Notes: generated from the sequence alone by a model not told the origin. 64,000 nt of DNA from Lophium mytilinum (GCA_010093605.1 MU004186.1:451765-515764), one strand, 5' to 3'; shown: positions 1-12,929, counted from the stretch's first letter. Made by a program: numbers and translations.

Positions 1-2697
1 ACAAATGCTTTCCCCAGCTACCAAGCAGCTTTTCCGCTCTTTTTACGGCGGACATACGGTCAATCAGATCAAGTCAAAGGAATGCGAGCACGTGTCTGAG
101 CGCGTCGAGAGCTTCTTCGTCATTCAATGTGATGTTCAAGGAAAGGCCAATCTGCAGGAGAGCCTTCAATCTTTCGTTGAAGGCGACGTCATGGAAGGAG
201 GTAAGTTAACTTTGTGCTTGCAATCAAACAAAACATACTTGCTAATTACGAATAGATAATAAGTACAAGTGCGAGTCTTGTGGAGGCAGATTCGTCGATG
301 CTGTTAAGCGGTAAGTGTGCCCACCTATGTTTAAAAATGGTTTTGTGCTGATGATTTGCTTTTCAAGGACTTGCCTGAAAGACGTCCCCGATAACTTAAT
401 ATTCCACCTGAAGCGATTCGATTTTGATCTTATCGATATGCGGAGAACCAAGATCAACGATCACTTCGAATTTCCAACCGAGATCGATGTAAGCCTCTAC
501 AACGTGGACCATCTGAGCGATCCGGAGAAGCCCCGAAAAGAGGATATCTTCGAACTTGTTGGTGTTCTTGTCCACCAGGGCAACTCGGAGAATGGCCATT
601 ACTACTCCTTCATACGCGAACGACCTTCGGCATCTGGAAGCTCACAAAAGTGGCTCGACTTCAACGATCGCGAAGTGACAGATTTCGAACCTAACCAAAT
701 CGCGTATAATGCTTTTGGAGGGTTATATGACGAGCATTTCCAGAGACAGCAGAAACCGTTCAGCGCGTACATGCTCTTCTACCAACGAAAAGCGGCGATG
801 GATGCAGACCACGAGAAGTTCATTAGCAATTCTCTCTCTGGGCCTCCCAAAGTTCCGATTCCAGCCGAGCGCGAAATCTCCATTGCTCAAGATAACGAGG
901 GGTTCGTCCGCGAGTACTGCCTCTACGATCCCAATCACTCTCGTTTCGTTCGCCAAGTTCTGTATCAACTGCGCGATGTGAACAACGGCATATGCTCCGA
1001 GAATCACAGACAGGAAAAGCTAGCCCTGGGTATAACGATTCAGCACATAACTCAAATCATCGGCCGTCAGAGGGACATTTCCAATTTCGAAGAAATCATG
1101 ACGCAACTGCACAAAACCGTTCTAGTCTGCGCGACGTGCTGTAGAGTGGCGATTGACCAACTCTGCAGCAATGAGCACACGCTTGTCGGCCTTCTTCTAC
1201 GATGTACACACTCGAAGATCCGACAAGCGATCCGAACGTTCTTGCGACTATGTCTCTTCAAGATTCGCGAAGATGACTCGGTCATGTATGGCGTTGATTC
1301 TTCCGACGAAGACATGGAGCCTCTGTTGGCTGCCAACGAGAATGGTGCTCTAGCAGTTGTATCTCGGCAACTCGGGAATTTGAAACACAGCATGTGGATT
1401 GGTACGCGTGGCTGGGATGACTATTTTCGCCTGCTCGTCGAAATAGCCAGCAAAGGAACGCATGAAGCAGCAGCCCTCATGGAGAACGACATGCTCCTCT
1501 TCTGCTTCCGCGTATTCTGCATGCATGCTTCTCCTACATACAGAGCGGACGCCAATCTCTGGAAGTTGGTGGACAAGAAGAAGACAGTATTCAACCAGAT
1601 GATTGAGTTGGTCTATGTTTTGCTACAACGGATCGACTGGAATGCCGAGCCAGTGCATAACCACCGACAACGTTTGGCTGCCTTCAGCGGAGGCAAATTT
1701 CCATTCACAAGGAACGAGAGAAGCGCTCTTTTCACTTGGCATGACGACTACAAGATTTACGCCACGTTCGACATGATGATCGAGAAGTTTGATCCCTCAA
1801 AGTCTCAATGTTTCTGGCCCGGCGAGATCATAAAGCAGGCGCTGGAAATCAACAGCGCTAGCGTTCGCTCTCGACTCTCCCACACAATCAACGAGGGAAT
1901 CACCACAGTCACACCACCTGGCAACGAGGTTTACATACGCGCGGCCATTCAGTTCTGCGAAGCTTGCCATAACACAGCAGAAATAACTCATATCATCCAG
2001 AGCGTTACCGTAGACGCAGAGAAAGTCGTCGACAACAACGGCGAAGCTCGCTTGGCCTTCTTCACTCACTTGCCCAATCTAGAGAATCCCTACACACCCC
2101 CAACATTCTTTTACGAACAAGCAATCACTTTTGCAAAGAGATATGCCGTCGGTCTCCTTCTGTACGAGGACGAGTCTATACGGCGAAACGCACTCACGGT
2201 TCTCGAACACCTGTTCTTGGGGATCCCCATCACTGGGCCCGATGAGCGAGAACTCAAGTTCAAAAAGTTCCGATGCATGAGAGACGTACTCAAGGTACTC
2301 TGCAATCACATTATCGTGGATTACGACGCTGGCATGAACCGAAGTTACGTCCACTACATGTACCTTCTTGCTCGTTCCCTGGCTACGGCTGTTTCGGACT
2401 GGCAGCGCAACGAGGATGAGTGCTTCCTAGAGGCAGAGGACGACGCATTGAGTCGAACCTTCAATATAGGTAAAACCCCATGCTAATGCCATTCTATCTT
2501 ACAACATAGCTAACACTCGCTCAACAGTTGACCACCAGTTCCGCAACTGGCCACTTGAGGATGATACTCTCTCTGGTGGTAAATGCTCCCCACTCCCAGA
2601 CAATAGTATGTTACCAACATATGATATAGATGCCTACGACGACTCCCAGTATGAAGAGAACTCTTCAGAAGACGATCCGATTGACGTGGACCGCTGA
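1..2697 (+). CDS. ubiquitin carboxyl-terminal hydrolase, USP34/USP9X-like (5' end outside window)
   Basis: This is a cysteine protease of the USP family that removes ubiquitin from proteins; only its 3' part lies in the window. Visible exons are 1-200, 256-310, 368-2469 and 2528-2697, with introns 201-255, 311-367 and 2470-2527, all GT-AG and in phase; the stop is TGA 2695-2697. The first two exons carry the end of the USP fold, including a zinc-ribbon-like pair (CESCG), then FHLKRFDFDL and the catalytic histidine box NENGHYYSFIRE (near nt 585-610). A helical region of about 600 residues follows, as in the very large USP9X/USP24/USP34 proteins, and the tail is acidic. The catalytic cysteine box must lie upstream of base 1. 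The assignment to the large-USP class rests on the motif wording and long C-terminal extension; the exact orthologue is not resolved. Confidence 0.9.
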
Positions 2698-4078
2698 AGC
2701 GAATTCTACAACACATCACTTACTTCATCACTACAGAATTCTGCACAATTGCGATTGATGACTAAGTCATCTCTTTGAGTCCGATGGTGAACGACAAAAA
2801 CACACGAAAAGCTCATGCACAAGATGCACATGACCTTCCATGCCGGCGTTTTCTCAACGGGACAGGAATGCGATAGACGACTGAACTGACTACGGGATTG
2901 AACGGCCTTCTTTTTTGGAACGGGAAGTGGCTTGGCGTTTTGTTTGGTGTTTTTTGCTTCTTGCTTTTTGGCTATGAAACTCTTTTCCTTTCCCTCCCCA
3001 TTGTTTCCAACGAAGGGAGGAAATTCAGGGCTGAGAGAAAAATGGACAGTCGTTTCTGGCTTTGGCATAGCGGCGGCGAAGGGAACTTTTTCATTGCCTC
3101 TTTTCCTTCCATTCCATTCCACCACCCACACCCCGATTACTCTTCTTGTTTCTATTGGTTCTTTTGGGTTTTTCATAATCTTTTCATTGCTCGGGGCTCC
3201 CTCTGTGTGGCTTTCTTTGATTGCTTCATGGTTGTGACTTTTTTGCTGGGGGTCACCTGGGTTTTGATGATTCGGGCTTTTGATATTATGGTATGGAACG
3301 GCGGCCGTCGTGGAGGCCGACTGCCAGACGACAGGGTTCTGATTAGGAAGAACCATGAATCGGACGGGTTGGGACGGAGGATTAGGATAATTGCAAAATG
3401 GGGTTTGCGAAACACTCATGCTTGTCGAGGCAATTTTTGGTGATTTGTGTATGTGGATTTCATGGTCGCTTTCCCAGCGGCTTCGAAGATGTGGTAGGAC
3501 TCGGAATACCTTGGATGAACCCCTTCTGGCATCAATCCTTTCTACTTATAGAAGTCTACTACGCGATCAGGTAATGAGAATGTACTTATGTTGAACATTA
3601 CACCACTCCAGCTAATGCCCAACACTGAGACGAGCTCCAAAAAACAAAAGGTATCAAAATTCGCAATCAGATAGCAACATATCTACGCCCCTCAGGGCCT
3701 ACAACATCCAGTCCCCACACCTCCCAATCCTATAAACAACGCCCCGTAGAGCACGAAATTCGCGAAAAAAAGCCCCATCCCAATGCGAACCCAATAAACC
3801 GCCAGACTAATGCAGGAAACAACAACCCCCCCGGAGGAACCCCATCATCCTACCCAATGAAAAACTCATGCAATCGCTCCACCCCCCGAAAAAAACGCCC
3901 AAAGCGCAAAGCAAAGAATAATACAACCGAAAATCAAACGCCAGACATTCTTTCCTCGCCGCCCCCCCCCATGTCAAAAGCAGAGGTCGTTACATCGTAC
4001 TCGTGAATCCAACACAGCCACCATTTTCGCATTTGGCGGGGAAAAAATACTACGCAATGGGGAAATGCAGCGACTAAA
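2698..4078. other. intergenic, convergent 3' ends
   Basis: This 1.4 kb lies between the stop of the ubiquitin hydrolase gene and the stop of the ADAM gene. It is strongly T-rich on the plus strand at 2900-3250 and pyrimidine/A-rich afterwards. Both strands carry long open frames here (2706-3419 minus, 2898-3443 plus), but neither shows a recognisable domain, and they overlap each other. I see no convincing gene; it is probably UTR and spacer. Confidence 0.5.
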
Positions 4079-6667
4079 TCAAGCATACCGCACACTACTC
4101 TGCCTCGCGAACCCCGACGGCGGCGGTGGCATGGGGATATCCCCCGCGCCGCCCAGATCTCTCCTGCCGCCTTGGTAGAACGGCGGCGGGGGGATGTTGT
4201 ACTCGCGCTGCGCCATGTTGTAGCCATTGTAGCCCGGCTGCTGCCCCACCAGCGGGCCCTGGCTCCCATTCGGGCTATCCGACGGCAGCGACCGATGGCC
4301 GCGATGCGAGCCACCACCACTGCGCGGGCCGTTGCGCGGCCGCCCCCCACCAGCACCAGCAACACCTGGCGGCGGCGGCGGGGCGCCGTACGGCGCAAAC
4401 TGGCGGTTTGCGTAGATCTTGCGCTGGTGGCGGCGCTTGAAGCAGCGGTAGATGCAGGCGAGGATGGAGAGCAGGAGGAGGCCGCCGACGGCGGCCGCGA
4501 CGCCGATGACGATGGCCTTGTGGTCGTCGATCCAGGACTTCACTTCCTTGCCGAAGGAGGAGCCCGCGCAGCGGCCGTTGGCGCATTTGCCGCCGCCGCC
4601 GCAGGGCGTGCCGTCGAGGAAGTTCTGCTGCAGGCCGTAGCAGACGCCGGAGCCGAACTCCGGGGAAGCGCAGCTGAGTTGGCAGTTGTTGGAGTCGCAG
4701 GCGTACGTGTCGTTGCCTTGGGTGTAGCTGCCCATGACGGTTTTGCATTGTTGGTCGCGGCTGGTGCATTGGCCGCTGGCGCACTTGAGCCCGCCAGAGC
4801 CACAGCTCGAGCCGTCCGGTTTGGTTTGGTCTGCAGGGCAGTAGGGGGAGGTGCCGGTGCAGGTCTCCTGAGGATCGCAGTCGCCGGAGGAAACGCGGCA
4901 GACGGTGGCGTTCGAGGCCAATTGGCAGCTTTTGCAGCAGTCTTCGTTGGAGTCATCACACACGGCGCCGGACTTGAATTTGCAGGTTTTGGCATCGCAG
5001 CAGGCGTTGTCGCCGCAGCCTGACTCTCCGCCGCAGTCGCATTCCTCGCCCTCTTCGACGATGCCATTACCGCACTGCTGACCGGAAATAGTGGTGACGC
5101 CCTTGTTGTTGGTAAGGCATGTTGTTTTGACACTGTTGCGGAACATAGCCGAGCAAATGTTTCCAATCGAACAAGGAGAGAATTTAGTGATGCCTTGGCC
5201 GGTGGAGGGGTTCATGATGTACTGTTCGCCTGCGTCACAGGTGCTGGAGCTGAGAGGACAGCATTGTTGCGCCTTGACTGTCGTTCCGTCGGCGCAGGTT
5301 GTAGATGTGCAATCGTGGACTGCACCGAATGTGTGGCCAGTTTCATGACTATTCAAGTTAGCTCTGCTGGATTTGCAGCACATGCAATATGTGATAACTT
5401 ACGCAATGACCTGCCACTCCGTCGATGTTCTCACAACTACGTTTGCACCAGCTACGTTCTCTTGGCCACCGTCCGATGAATTGGAACTTTGAGATCCCGT
5501 AACGCAAGCCTGGCCCAGCCACGCCAAGCCAACCGCAGATCCCGTGTTGCAGGTGCTCAACAGGGTCCAATGCGAATTTGAATCCTGCTGCTGCCCTCTC
5601 CACGCCGAGAATAGATTTAGTCGTGCCTGAATGTCGACAGAATCAGAGCAAGCCTGGTTCCAAGGCATGGCTGCTGCGGGAGTGCCTGGACATTGAGCCT
5701 CGGTAACGGTGAGATTCGCCAAGCCGAGCGAGATGTTGAAGGTGCTTTCATATAAGCTGGAGGCCGAGTTCATCTGAGTAATCACATTCTGGCGGGCGGT
5801 CTCGGTGTTGTTGAAAGATGCGGCATAAGTACAATCTGTAGCGACACCAACGAGGGCGACCTTGCGGGTAGTGGGACAACCTTGCGTATCGCCGATGGTA
5901 GACACGAGATTCACACCGGCGGAATTTCCTCCTCCTGACGGGTTATCCAGCTGTCGTTTTCCGAAAAGCGACGAGATAGGAGCAGCCCAAAAGTCGTCCT
6001 CACGTTTCCGCATGCCGGCATACACTGGGTGGTCCGGCATCAGGTTGAATTCCAGGTTGTCCGACCGACAGGCGTATTTTGACTCGGTATCACGCTTCAG
6101 TTCAGCGTGGTCCTGGACACTCATGATATCCGAGTCCCTGAACACAACCATGTAATCATCAGCCTTCCCGCCCAATTCCGGGTCCTGCACATTCCGTGTA
6201 GCCTTGTAGTTCGAGCTGAGTTGGATGTGGTGATGATCGTGATGTACGGTAAAGGCTCCCTCAAACAACGGGTCCAGTCCATCTCTTCTTATTACAATCC
6301 GCGCCCATCCGACGTTTGTCCATGCTCCGCCCCCCCTCTTCAGCCAAGCAGTGCCCTTGAAGACCTTATGCGCCAACCGGTCTATCGGTTCTGTCTTGGT
6401 GACGATTCCATCTTTTCCTACATACGATACCGTAGCACCGTCGGCGATAATGTCATGATTTGGTTCGAGGCTGAGGCGCACGCGGCTGCCGGCAAGGTCG
6501 AAGGCGAGGTCAAAGGAGGAGATAGCGGTTACGCGATGATTCTGTGTCAATATTGACGGGTCTTTTGCAATAGCGAGGGTTTTGAGAGGATTTCTGGCGG
6601 TGGAGCTCCCGGAAACAAGGTCGGTGCAGGTGAGGAGCAGAGCGGCAAAGGCAGCGCGAAGGAGCAT
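4079..6667 (-). CDS. ADAM-family membrane metalloprotease with disintegrin domain
   Basis: This is a zinc endopeptidase (M12B/reprolysin type) anchored at the cell surface; it probably sheds or processes membrane or wall proteins. Two exons, 6667-5403 and 5348-4079, join across intron 5349-5402 inside the active-site codons, giving 844 residues. The start at 6667 places a signal peptide (MLLRAAFAALLLTC) at the N-terminus; an upstream in-frame ATG at 6874 would bury it. In order: signal peptide, prodomain, catalytic domain ending in the zinc motif HETGHTFGAVHD created by the splice, a disintegrin domain starting CGNGIVEEGEECDCG, a cysteine-rich region, one membrane helix (AIVIGVAAAVGGLLLLSILA) and a basic then Pro/Gly-rich cytoplasmic tail. 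All three zinc histidines are present, so it should be active. This is the fungal ADM-A/ADM-B type; which one is not determined. Confidence 0.93.
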
Positions 6668-7770
6668 AACGGAGAGATCTCCCAGGCGCCGGGACCAGGA
6701 AATGGGTAGAAAGAGGTTTGTTACCAGCGGAGAAGAACAGCGAGAGACATAGGCGGGGTATAGGAAGCAGCGAACGAGAGGGAAAAACGTGCAAACAGGC
6801 GGTAAGGTGGGTAGTGCACAGTCACGGGCTGGGATAAAGAGTGAGAGGTTGGAGTCGTCAGCATAGCCCCCCATGATTCGCGGCGCTAGGGTGGAGTAAA
6901 CTGGCTGCGTCTAGTCCCTTCACAACGGCGTAGTCTGGGGTGGCCTGGCAACAGCAGAAGATTCACACAGTCGATATGACCCATTGAAACGTCGCAGAAC
7001 GTGTTTTGGTACTCTGAAAGTGCCAGTCAAAGAGGATGACACAATATAAGCAGCTTTAAGTAGGCGACATTCACAGCAAAGATCCATGGCTTTCGATCTC
7101 TGTGTGCCAAGGAGGGTAGACTTTGTACCTCAGGGTCGCAGTATAACCAGTCCCAGGCACAGTGGGCGAAGTCCGTGATGTCGGTCAAGGCACCAAGGCA
7201 GAAACTACTCATCGACCAAAAATCATCAAAGAGCGCTCGAAATTATCAGAAAAAAGTAGTGCATGCAACAAAAGCAGGCTCCCCGAGCACATCTAGCTAC
7301 CTTTCCTTGAGTATTTGACGTTGGTTGCTCTGTTGTGGAGGTGGAAACTCTTGATGCCTTGTTGCCTGACCGACATCACAGACTTCGCCCACTGTGCAGG
7401 GGACTTCTTGGCCTCGAGCGTTGGCGAAGAAACGGCTCCTGGGCAAGCAATACCAAGAACGCTCAAACACCTTTCAAACCCGTCAAGCGTCTCGCATCGC
7501 AAATCACAGCATCGCCATTCTGCTTAGGTTAAGAATCTTTGAATTATTCCTATCTGACGCTCCATATCCAGCATGAGTAACTTGAGGTATAGAAATCCTG
7601 AAAATTGAAGATGTCCAAATAAGGCTGTGCCTTTCAGCTTCGCCACTCTGCCTCCTGCTCAGCTGTCAAAAATACATGTCTTAGCTCAGCCTGTTTCATT
7701 CATCGCCCGCCTTACACAGGAACCGAGTCATTGTCGATATTCCAGTTGTCATATTTTCTGTCTCCTAACT
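6668..7770. other. intergenic with an inverted repeat
   Basis: This is the upstream region of the ADAM gene and the downstream side of the acetyl-CoA synthetase gene. The only clear structure is the imperfect inverted repeat at about 7152-7200 and 7355-7402, listed separately. Short open frames on both strands across it are by-products of the repeat. No gene is supported. Confidence 0.5.
7152..7402. repeat. imperfect inverted repeat, arms about 48 bp
   Basis: The arm at about 7152-7200 and the arm at about 7355-7402 are reverse complements with about four or five mismatches or single-base gaps; the core TGACCGACATCAC is exact. The spacer is about 155 bp, so a transcript could fold into a long hairpin. 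There is no transposase frame between the arms. It could be a miniature transposable element remnant or a segmental inverted duplication. Confidence 0.7.
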
Positions 7771-10200
7771 TCACTTCTTTTTCGATTGGTGCACGACATC
7801 GATGATCGTGTTGACAACCGATGGATCCGAGAGCTACAATTATTATTAGCCTTGGCTTTCGTCACCTCAACCGGCACAACTTACTGTCGAAGTATCTCCA
7901 AGCTGGTCCTCCTCGCCGGCGAGAATCTTCCTCAGGATTCGCCGCATGATCTTGCCGGATCGGGTCTTGGGTAGATCGGGAACGACAAAGATGGCCTTAG
8001 GCGCCGCAAACGGCCCGATGGACTTTCGTACTTGCAGGATGAGGTCTTTCTTGACCTGATCACTGGCCTCGTTTCCGTCTTTTAGCGCGACGAAGGCATT
8101 GACAGCTTGCCCGGTAAGTTCGTCGTGGATACCGACAACGGCGGCCTCGGCAACCGAGTCTATTACAGTCAACACGAAAGCCCACTTGCTAGGAGAGAAA
8201 GGTACTTACGGTGCTCGATTAGCGCAGCCTCAATTTCAGCAGTTGATAGTCTGTGGCCAGAGACGTTGACGACGTCGTCGACGCGACCGCGGATCCAGTA
8301 GTATCCCTCGTGGTCACGACCAGCACCGTCACCAGTGAACTGAAATCGAGTTAGCACAAGTCCATCCCTTAACGTCAGTTGTACTTACGTAGTATCCCTT
8401 GTATACGTTCAGGTATGTGTCCATATACCTCTTGTGCGCACCCCAGACTGTCCTTGCCATACTCGGCCATGGCTGCTTGAAGGCCAACACACCCTCGACG
8501 TCATTGCCGTGGATCTCCTCGCCGGAAACGGGGTCAATGATCGCAGGCTCGATGCCGAAGAAAGGTAGGGAAGCAGAGCCAGGCTTCGTAGGTGTGACAC
8601 CACCCAAAGGCGTGATAACGTGAGAGCCGGTCTCTGTTTGCCAGTAGGTCTGTTCCAAATGTCAGATAATGTTACAAAACAACCACATCAAGCTCGGCAC
8701 GTCGGGGCAGAATTTAGAGAACAACTTACATCAACAATGTGTGCTTCCTCCTTCCCGACAATCTCGAAGTACCACTTCCATACCTCCGCTGCAATTGGCT
8801 CGCCCACACTGCCCAATATCCTTAGGCTCTTCATCTGGGCTGTAACATGCTGATCGCCCGCGCGCTTCAGCAGCCGTAGCGCAGTCGGTGCAACGTAGAA
8901 TTGGGTGACGTTGTGTTTCGCGACAACGTCCCAGTAGCGGCTGAAGTTGGGGTATGCGGGTGTGCCCTCGAAGACCACGGTTGCTACACCCAGCAGCAAC
9001 GGCGCGTACACGACGTACGTGTGACCAGTGATCCAGCCGACGTCACCACCACAGAAGAAGACGTCTTTGTCATGGATGTCGAAGACGTACTTTCCAGTTG
9101 AGGCGGCACCGAGGAGATATCCACCGGTTGTGTGCATGACACCCTTGGGCTTGCCAGTGGAGCCGGAGGTGTAGAGAAGGAATAGCGGGTCTTCCGAGGA
9201 CATGCTCTCGGGGGCAATGTACGAGGGGTACTTTTCAGTCTCCTCGTGCCACCACCAATCCCGGCCCTTGGTCCAGGGCACATCGGCCCCTGTGCGCTTG
9301 TACACCAGGCAGTGGGTGATATCCGGGCACTGCTTCAGGGCCTCGTCGACGATCTTCTTGGTGCCAATGACCTTGCCACCACGCTTGCCCTCGTCGGTAG
9401 TAATGACCACCTTGCTCTTGGCATCGATGATGCGGTCGCGTAGGGAGTCTGAGGAGAAGCCGGCGAAGACAACTGAGTGGACAGCGCCAATGCGCGAGCA
9501 GGCGAGGAAGGAGACGACGGCTTCGGGAATCATGGGCATGTAGAGGGCAACAGTGTCACCCTTCTTGACACCCATCTCCTTCAGCACGTAGGCCAGCTTG
9601 GAGACTTCGCGGAGAAGTTCGCCATAGCTGATAGTCCGGCCATCCCCGGCCTCGTCGGCCTCATAGATGATAGCCGGCTTGTCGGGGTCCTTGAAGGCGT
9701 GGCGGTCCACGCAGTTGTACGACGCATTCAGCTTGCCCTCGAGGAACCACGCACTGTCGCCATTGGCGAAGCTGCCACTATGTACGGTCTGGAAGTCGCG
9801 CTCCCAGGTGAGGAGCTCGCGCGCAAGGCGGCCCCAGAACTTCTCGGGCTCTTGGATGGATTCCTTGTAGAGCTGTTGGTAGTGCTCGAGGCCGTCCAGA
9901 TGCGGCTTTGTGTGGGGGTGCTTGCTGTAGGGTGATTAGCGGACATGCTTCTGCTTTCTGATGACTGCTGATCTGGTGACGATGATTTTCTCTGGGCGAG
10001 GCGGGGCGCCGTCTGCTTCGAGGCCTGTGAGGGGCCCGGACCCTGCCCCGCTCGCCCGTCATTCCACCTCGCGTGCCAGAACTCAATCGGAACGTGCGGG
10101 AGACTCACTCGAAGAAGGCCTTGGGGACGTGGTAGGTGTCGACTTCGTGCGCCTCTGCAACCACGGGGTTGGAGGGCGGCTTCGACGCGCCTTCAGACAT
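7771..10200 (-). CDS. facA: acetyl-CoA synthetase (AMP-forming)
   Basis: The enzyme activates acetate with ATP and CoA to acetyl-CoA in the cytosol/nucleus, for growth on acetate and for histone acetylation. Six exons: 10200-10109, 9924-8730, 8649-8389, 8339-8210, 8159-7885 and 7833-7771, with in-phase GT-AG introns, giving 671 residues, close to the usual 670. The sequence shows the N-terminal ACS region ([18 protein letters not shown]), the phosphate loop [32 protein letters not shown] formed across intron 8650-8729, the hinge region [13 protein letters not shown] and the acetylatable lysine motif [11 protein letters not shown]. The last exon is tiny (20 codons) and lies behind intron 7834-7884; it supplies the expected tail [16 protein letters not shown]. 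Reading through that intron would end the protein early at SCAG. The first intron (9925-10108) is long for this locus at 184 nt. In other fungi this gene is acetate-inducible. Confidence 0.96.
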
Positions 10201-12929
10201 GGCGGCGGTTCTGCGGCGGCGATGGAGGGGTAGTTTGGTGAGGCGCTAGGGCGACTGGGGGAGATGGTGGGGTATGCGACTCGGTGTTTGCAAGATTTCA
10301 CAGCTCCTCAGTGTCCGTCGCAGCGCGGGCAGGCTGGCTAGTTATAGGGTAGAGCTCCAATTTCGGGTAAAGGGGAGACTGAACCGGCGCGGAGCTTCCA
10401 GCTGCAGTCGACGGCAACGGCAGGGGAAAGTCGGCGGGGAAAGAGAGCTCCAGGCAGGGGGTAGCTATGTAGCTATGTGCAGTCGCAGCCGGGTAGTTGG
10501 GCAGGAGGTTCTTGGGCACAGTTGTTCAATTCGGCGCAGAGAAGTGAGGAGGAGCGAACAAAGATGGCCGCAGCTGTGGGGAGCTGTGGCAGCCTTATGT
10601 CGATAGCAATGCCCGCGGCTCATGCCACTGCGGGGAGAAGGATGACGAAAAGGAATGTCCAGCTGGTCCCTTTGTCTGGCCCACAACGCCGCCGTGACCG
10701 AAGCCGCTCCCTTTGGCCGGGAGTCACCCACCACGCTGGATCCGCCCCGCGGCTGCGAACTGGAGGCGCTGGCCGAGACAGTGGCTGCCAGCCTGTCCGC
10801 GGTGGTGTGTTCCGCGTTACACAAACGGCTACCAGATCATAAGGTATCCTCCGTCGTCGTGGTGCTGTCTCTGTGGTCGCTGTGGTCACTGAAGGGTGCT
10901 ACACGAGGCTGCAGCCCTGTCGGGGATGGCAGAGTGGCAGAGCCTGTAGCTAGGTTTCCGGAATTGCAGGACCCTTGATTCCCCGCTCTCCACCTTTTCG
11001 CTCCAGGAAACACTTCGACTCCACGCCTCATAGAAAGATCACGATATCCCCCAGGACACGCGACGCGGCCTGCTCCCGGACAGCCCACGCCAGGTCTAGC
11101 GAAGCAACCACGCGAGAGCATGCAGGCATCAAGCCCTGGGCGGGTGCTGCAGCGGAAACGGCTTCGGACTTGGGGAAGCTATCCACCAGGAACGATCCGA
11201 GGGGACGCTTCTTGATAGCCGACAGTCGCAGCGCGAATTCCGGCCCTGTGCCTAGATCCACGCTGCTGGAATCCTGAGGGTAAAGTAGGGAGCGACTGTT
11301 CGCAGTCATCCCGGTTTCAATCTCGCAGCCGGAACCCCATCTTTGAAGCCGTGAACACCTCGATGCTGTACCTCAGCTCCTCGACGTGACGCGATGCGGG
11401 GTTCATTTAGTGCAACCACGAATGTTGCACCTCGATCACGCGCCGCACCGCCGGGCAGCCTCTTCCGTCAATTCTGTATGTATCTCTTTTCTGGGCGCCC
11501 AGAGGGTGGTACGATCTTTGACGCCTCTACGAAGGAGTTCGTTTTTTTTGATGCACCACCTAACGAACATCGATAACTTTAACACCTGCGCGCAATTCCA
11601 CCACAACTCAAAACTGTTTCTAGTCTAGCGGCCCTGGTACAGTTTTAAACGCTTAAGAAATCGCACTCTTTTGATTGTGTTAATTGGGGCGGTTGTAGTT
11701 GTTGTCAGCTGTTAAAGCTACTGTGGGGTTTTCGCTTGTGCATCAAAAAAAACGAACTCCTTCGTACGACTTTCAGAGTCTCACACATCCGATGCCCGAG
11801 ATGTGCAGCGTCTGAGCCCTTTCTGCCTTGGAAAGATGCCGGCCTGAGATTACCCCTTGTGGGATCAGGCTTACTATCTTTGGATCCTATGCCATAACGG
11901 CATCTGATAGTGAATATCAACCCGCTGCTAGTCACTTGTAGGGCTGAAACGTGCCGATCTCGGGGTCTTGCTGTAGCCAACCACCTCAACAAGAATACTA
12001 AGGATATGGGGGACGACGCTTTTTTTGGAAGATACTACTATTACCCTACAATAGCTTGTCTAAGAGCTCGTAAACCAGACCATTCTGCAACAGAGTTTCA
12101 CGTGCCTTCTCTAGGTTGAAGCACTCCCGAGCCTTTAGTCTCCTCTCCAATTCTATACCATGGCATTGCGCCTAATTCACGATGCACAGCTTCATCATGT
12201 GATTCTAGACTCAAATCGCACGCTCTCTGTTACCAGCAGCAAAGCAAAAAATCTCAACTAGCCGAAGCCACTCCACCAACACCCCGAGAGATCAATACCT
12301 TGACTTCGCCAAGACTTACCGGCATTCGTTCTCTCATTAACGCCTACCTTCTTCGTGCCCACTTCCTCCTTTCTTTCTTCCAAAATGCCAAAAGCTCAAT
12401 CGAAGTCACTCGACGCCGCGTTCGACCCACCGCCCTTCCCGTTGAGCCAAGAGAGGCGGTGTAGCATCGCTGCCTAGAGTTAACGCAAAGAAACCACCCA
12501 CCGAGCAAAAGGAAAGGATCCCCAAAGGGACGTTCAAGTGATTGCCGAAGCAAGATTTGATAATTGGCCACTTTCCTGAAATGCGTTCCCAATAATTTGG
12601 TACTGATACCTACTGCCTGGAAACCACGGAGCTCTTGAGCACCTAGAAAGCCTGCCACTTGACAACCAATAAGATGCTTCGCATTTCAACATAGCAAATC
12701 ACGGGATCGCGAATTGATGATAGGACAGAGATGCGATTAACAACAAGTCCGTCACTCTATGAAGTACTCCACTTCGAGCTGCGCTCTTATAAGCATGCCA
12801 AAGAATCCTGATACCATCCATACACGCCCTAAAGCCCATAAAAACCGCCCCCGCTCGTAAATTACAAGTCGTATACACGAATCCGCCATAACCAACCGAA
12901 ACACCGCGCGCCTTTTGAATCGGCCTAGC
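10201..12929. other. long intergenic region, no convincing gene
   Basis: These 2.7 kb hold the promoter side of the acetyl-CoA synthetase gene (GC-rich to about 11.3 kb) and AT-richer DNA up to the ERG1 stop. Many overlapping open frames of 60-120 codons occur on both strands at 10.2-11.3 kb, without domains or splice logic. An inverted repeat sits at 11528-11766. A 30-codon frame at 12385-12477 (+) starts after a CT-rich leader but matches nothing I recognise. Confidence 0.5.
11528..11766. repeat. perfect 29-bp inverted repeat
   Basis: Bases 11528-11556 and 11738-11766 are exact reverse complements over 29 bp, including a run of eight T or A residues (core GAAGGAGTTCG then T8 GATGCAC). The spacer is about 181 bp and encodes nothing recognisable. 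The layout matches a short non-autonomous element or a hairpin-forming duplication. I could not confirm target-site duplications. Confidence 0.75.

Noticed and set aside
2706-3419. 237-codon open frame on the minus strand downstream of the ubiquitin hydrolase
   Set aside because: No domain or signal peptide, biased composition, and an equally long overlapping frame on the other strand (2898-3443).
4172-5023. 283-codon plus-strand frame opposite the ADAM gene
   Set aside because: Alanine/arginine-rich translation caused by GC-rich codons of the ADAM gene on the other strand.
12385-12477. 30-codon frame after a CT-rich leader (MPKAQSKSLDAAFDPPPFPL)
   Set aside because: Too short, no family match recognised, no splice partner found; could be a remnant but is not supported.
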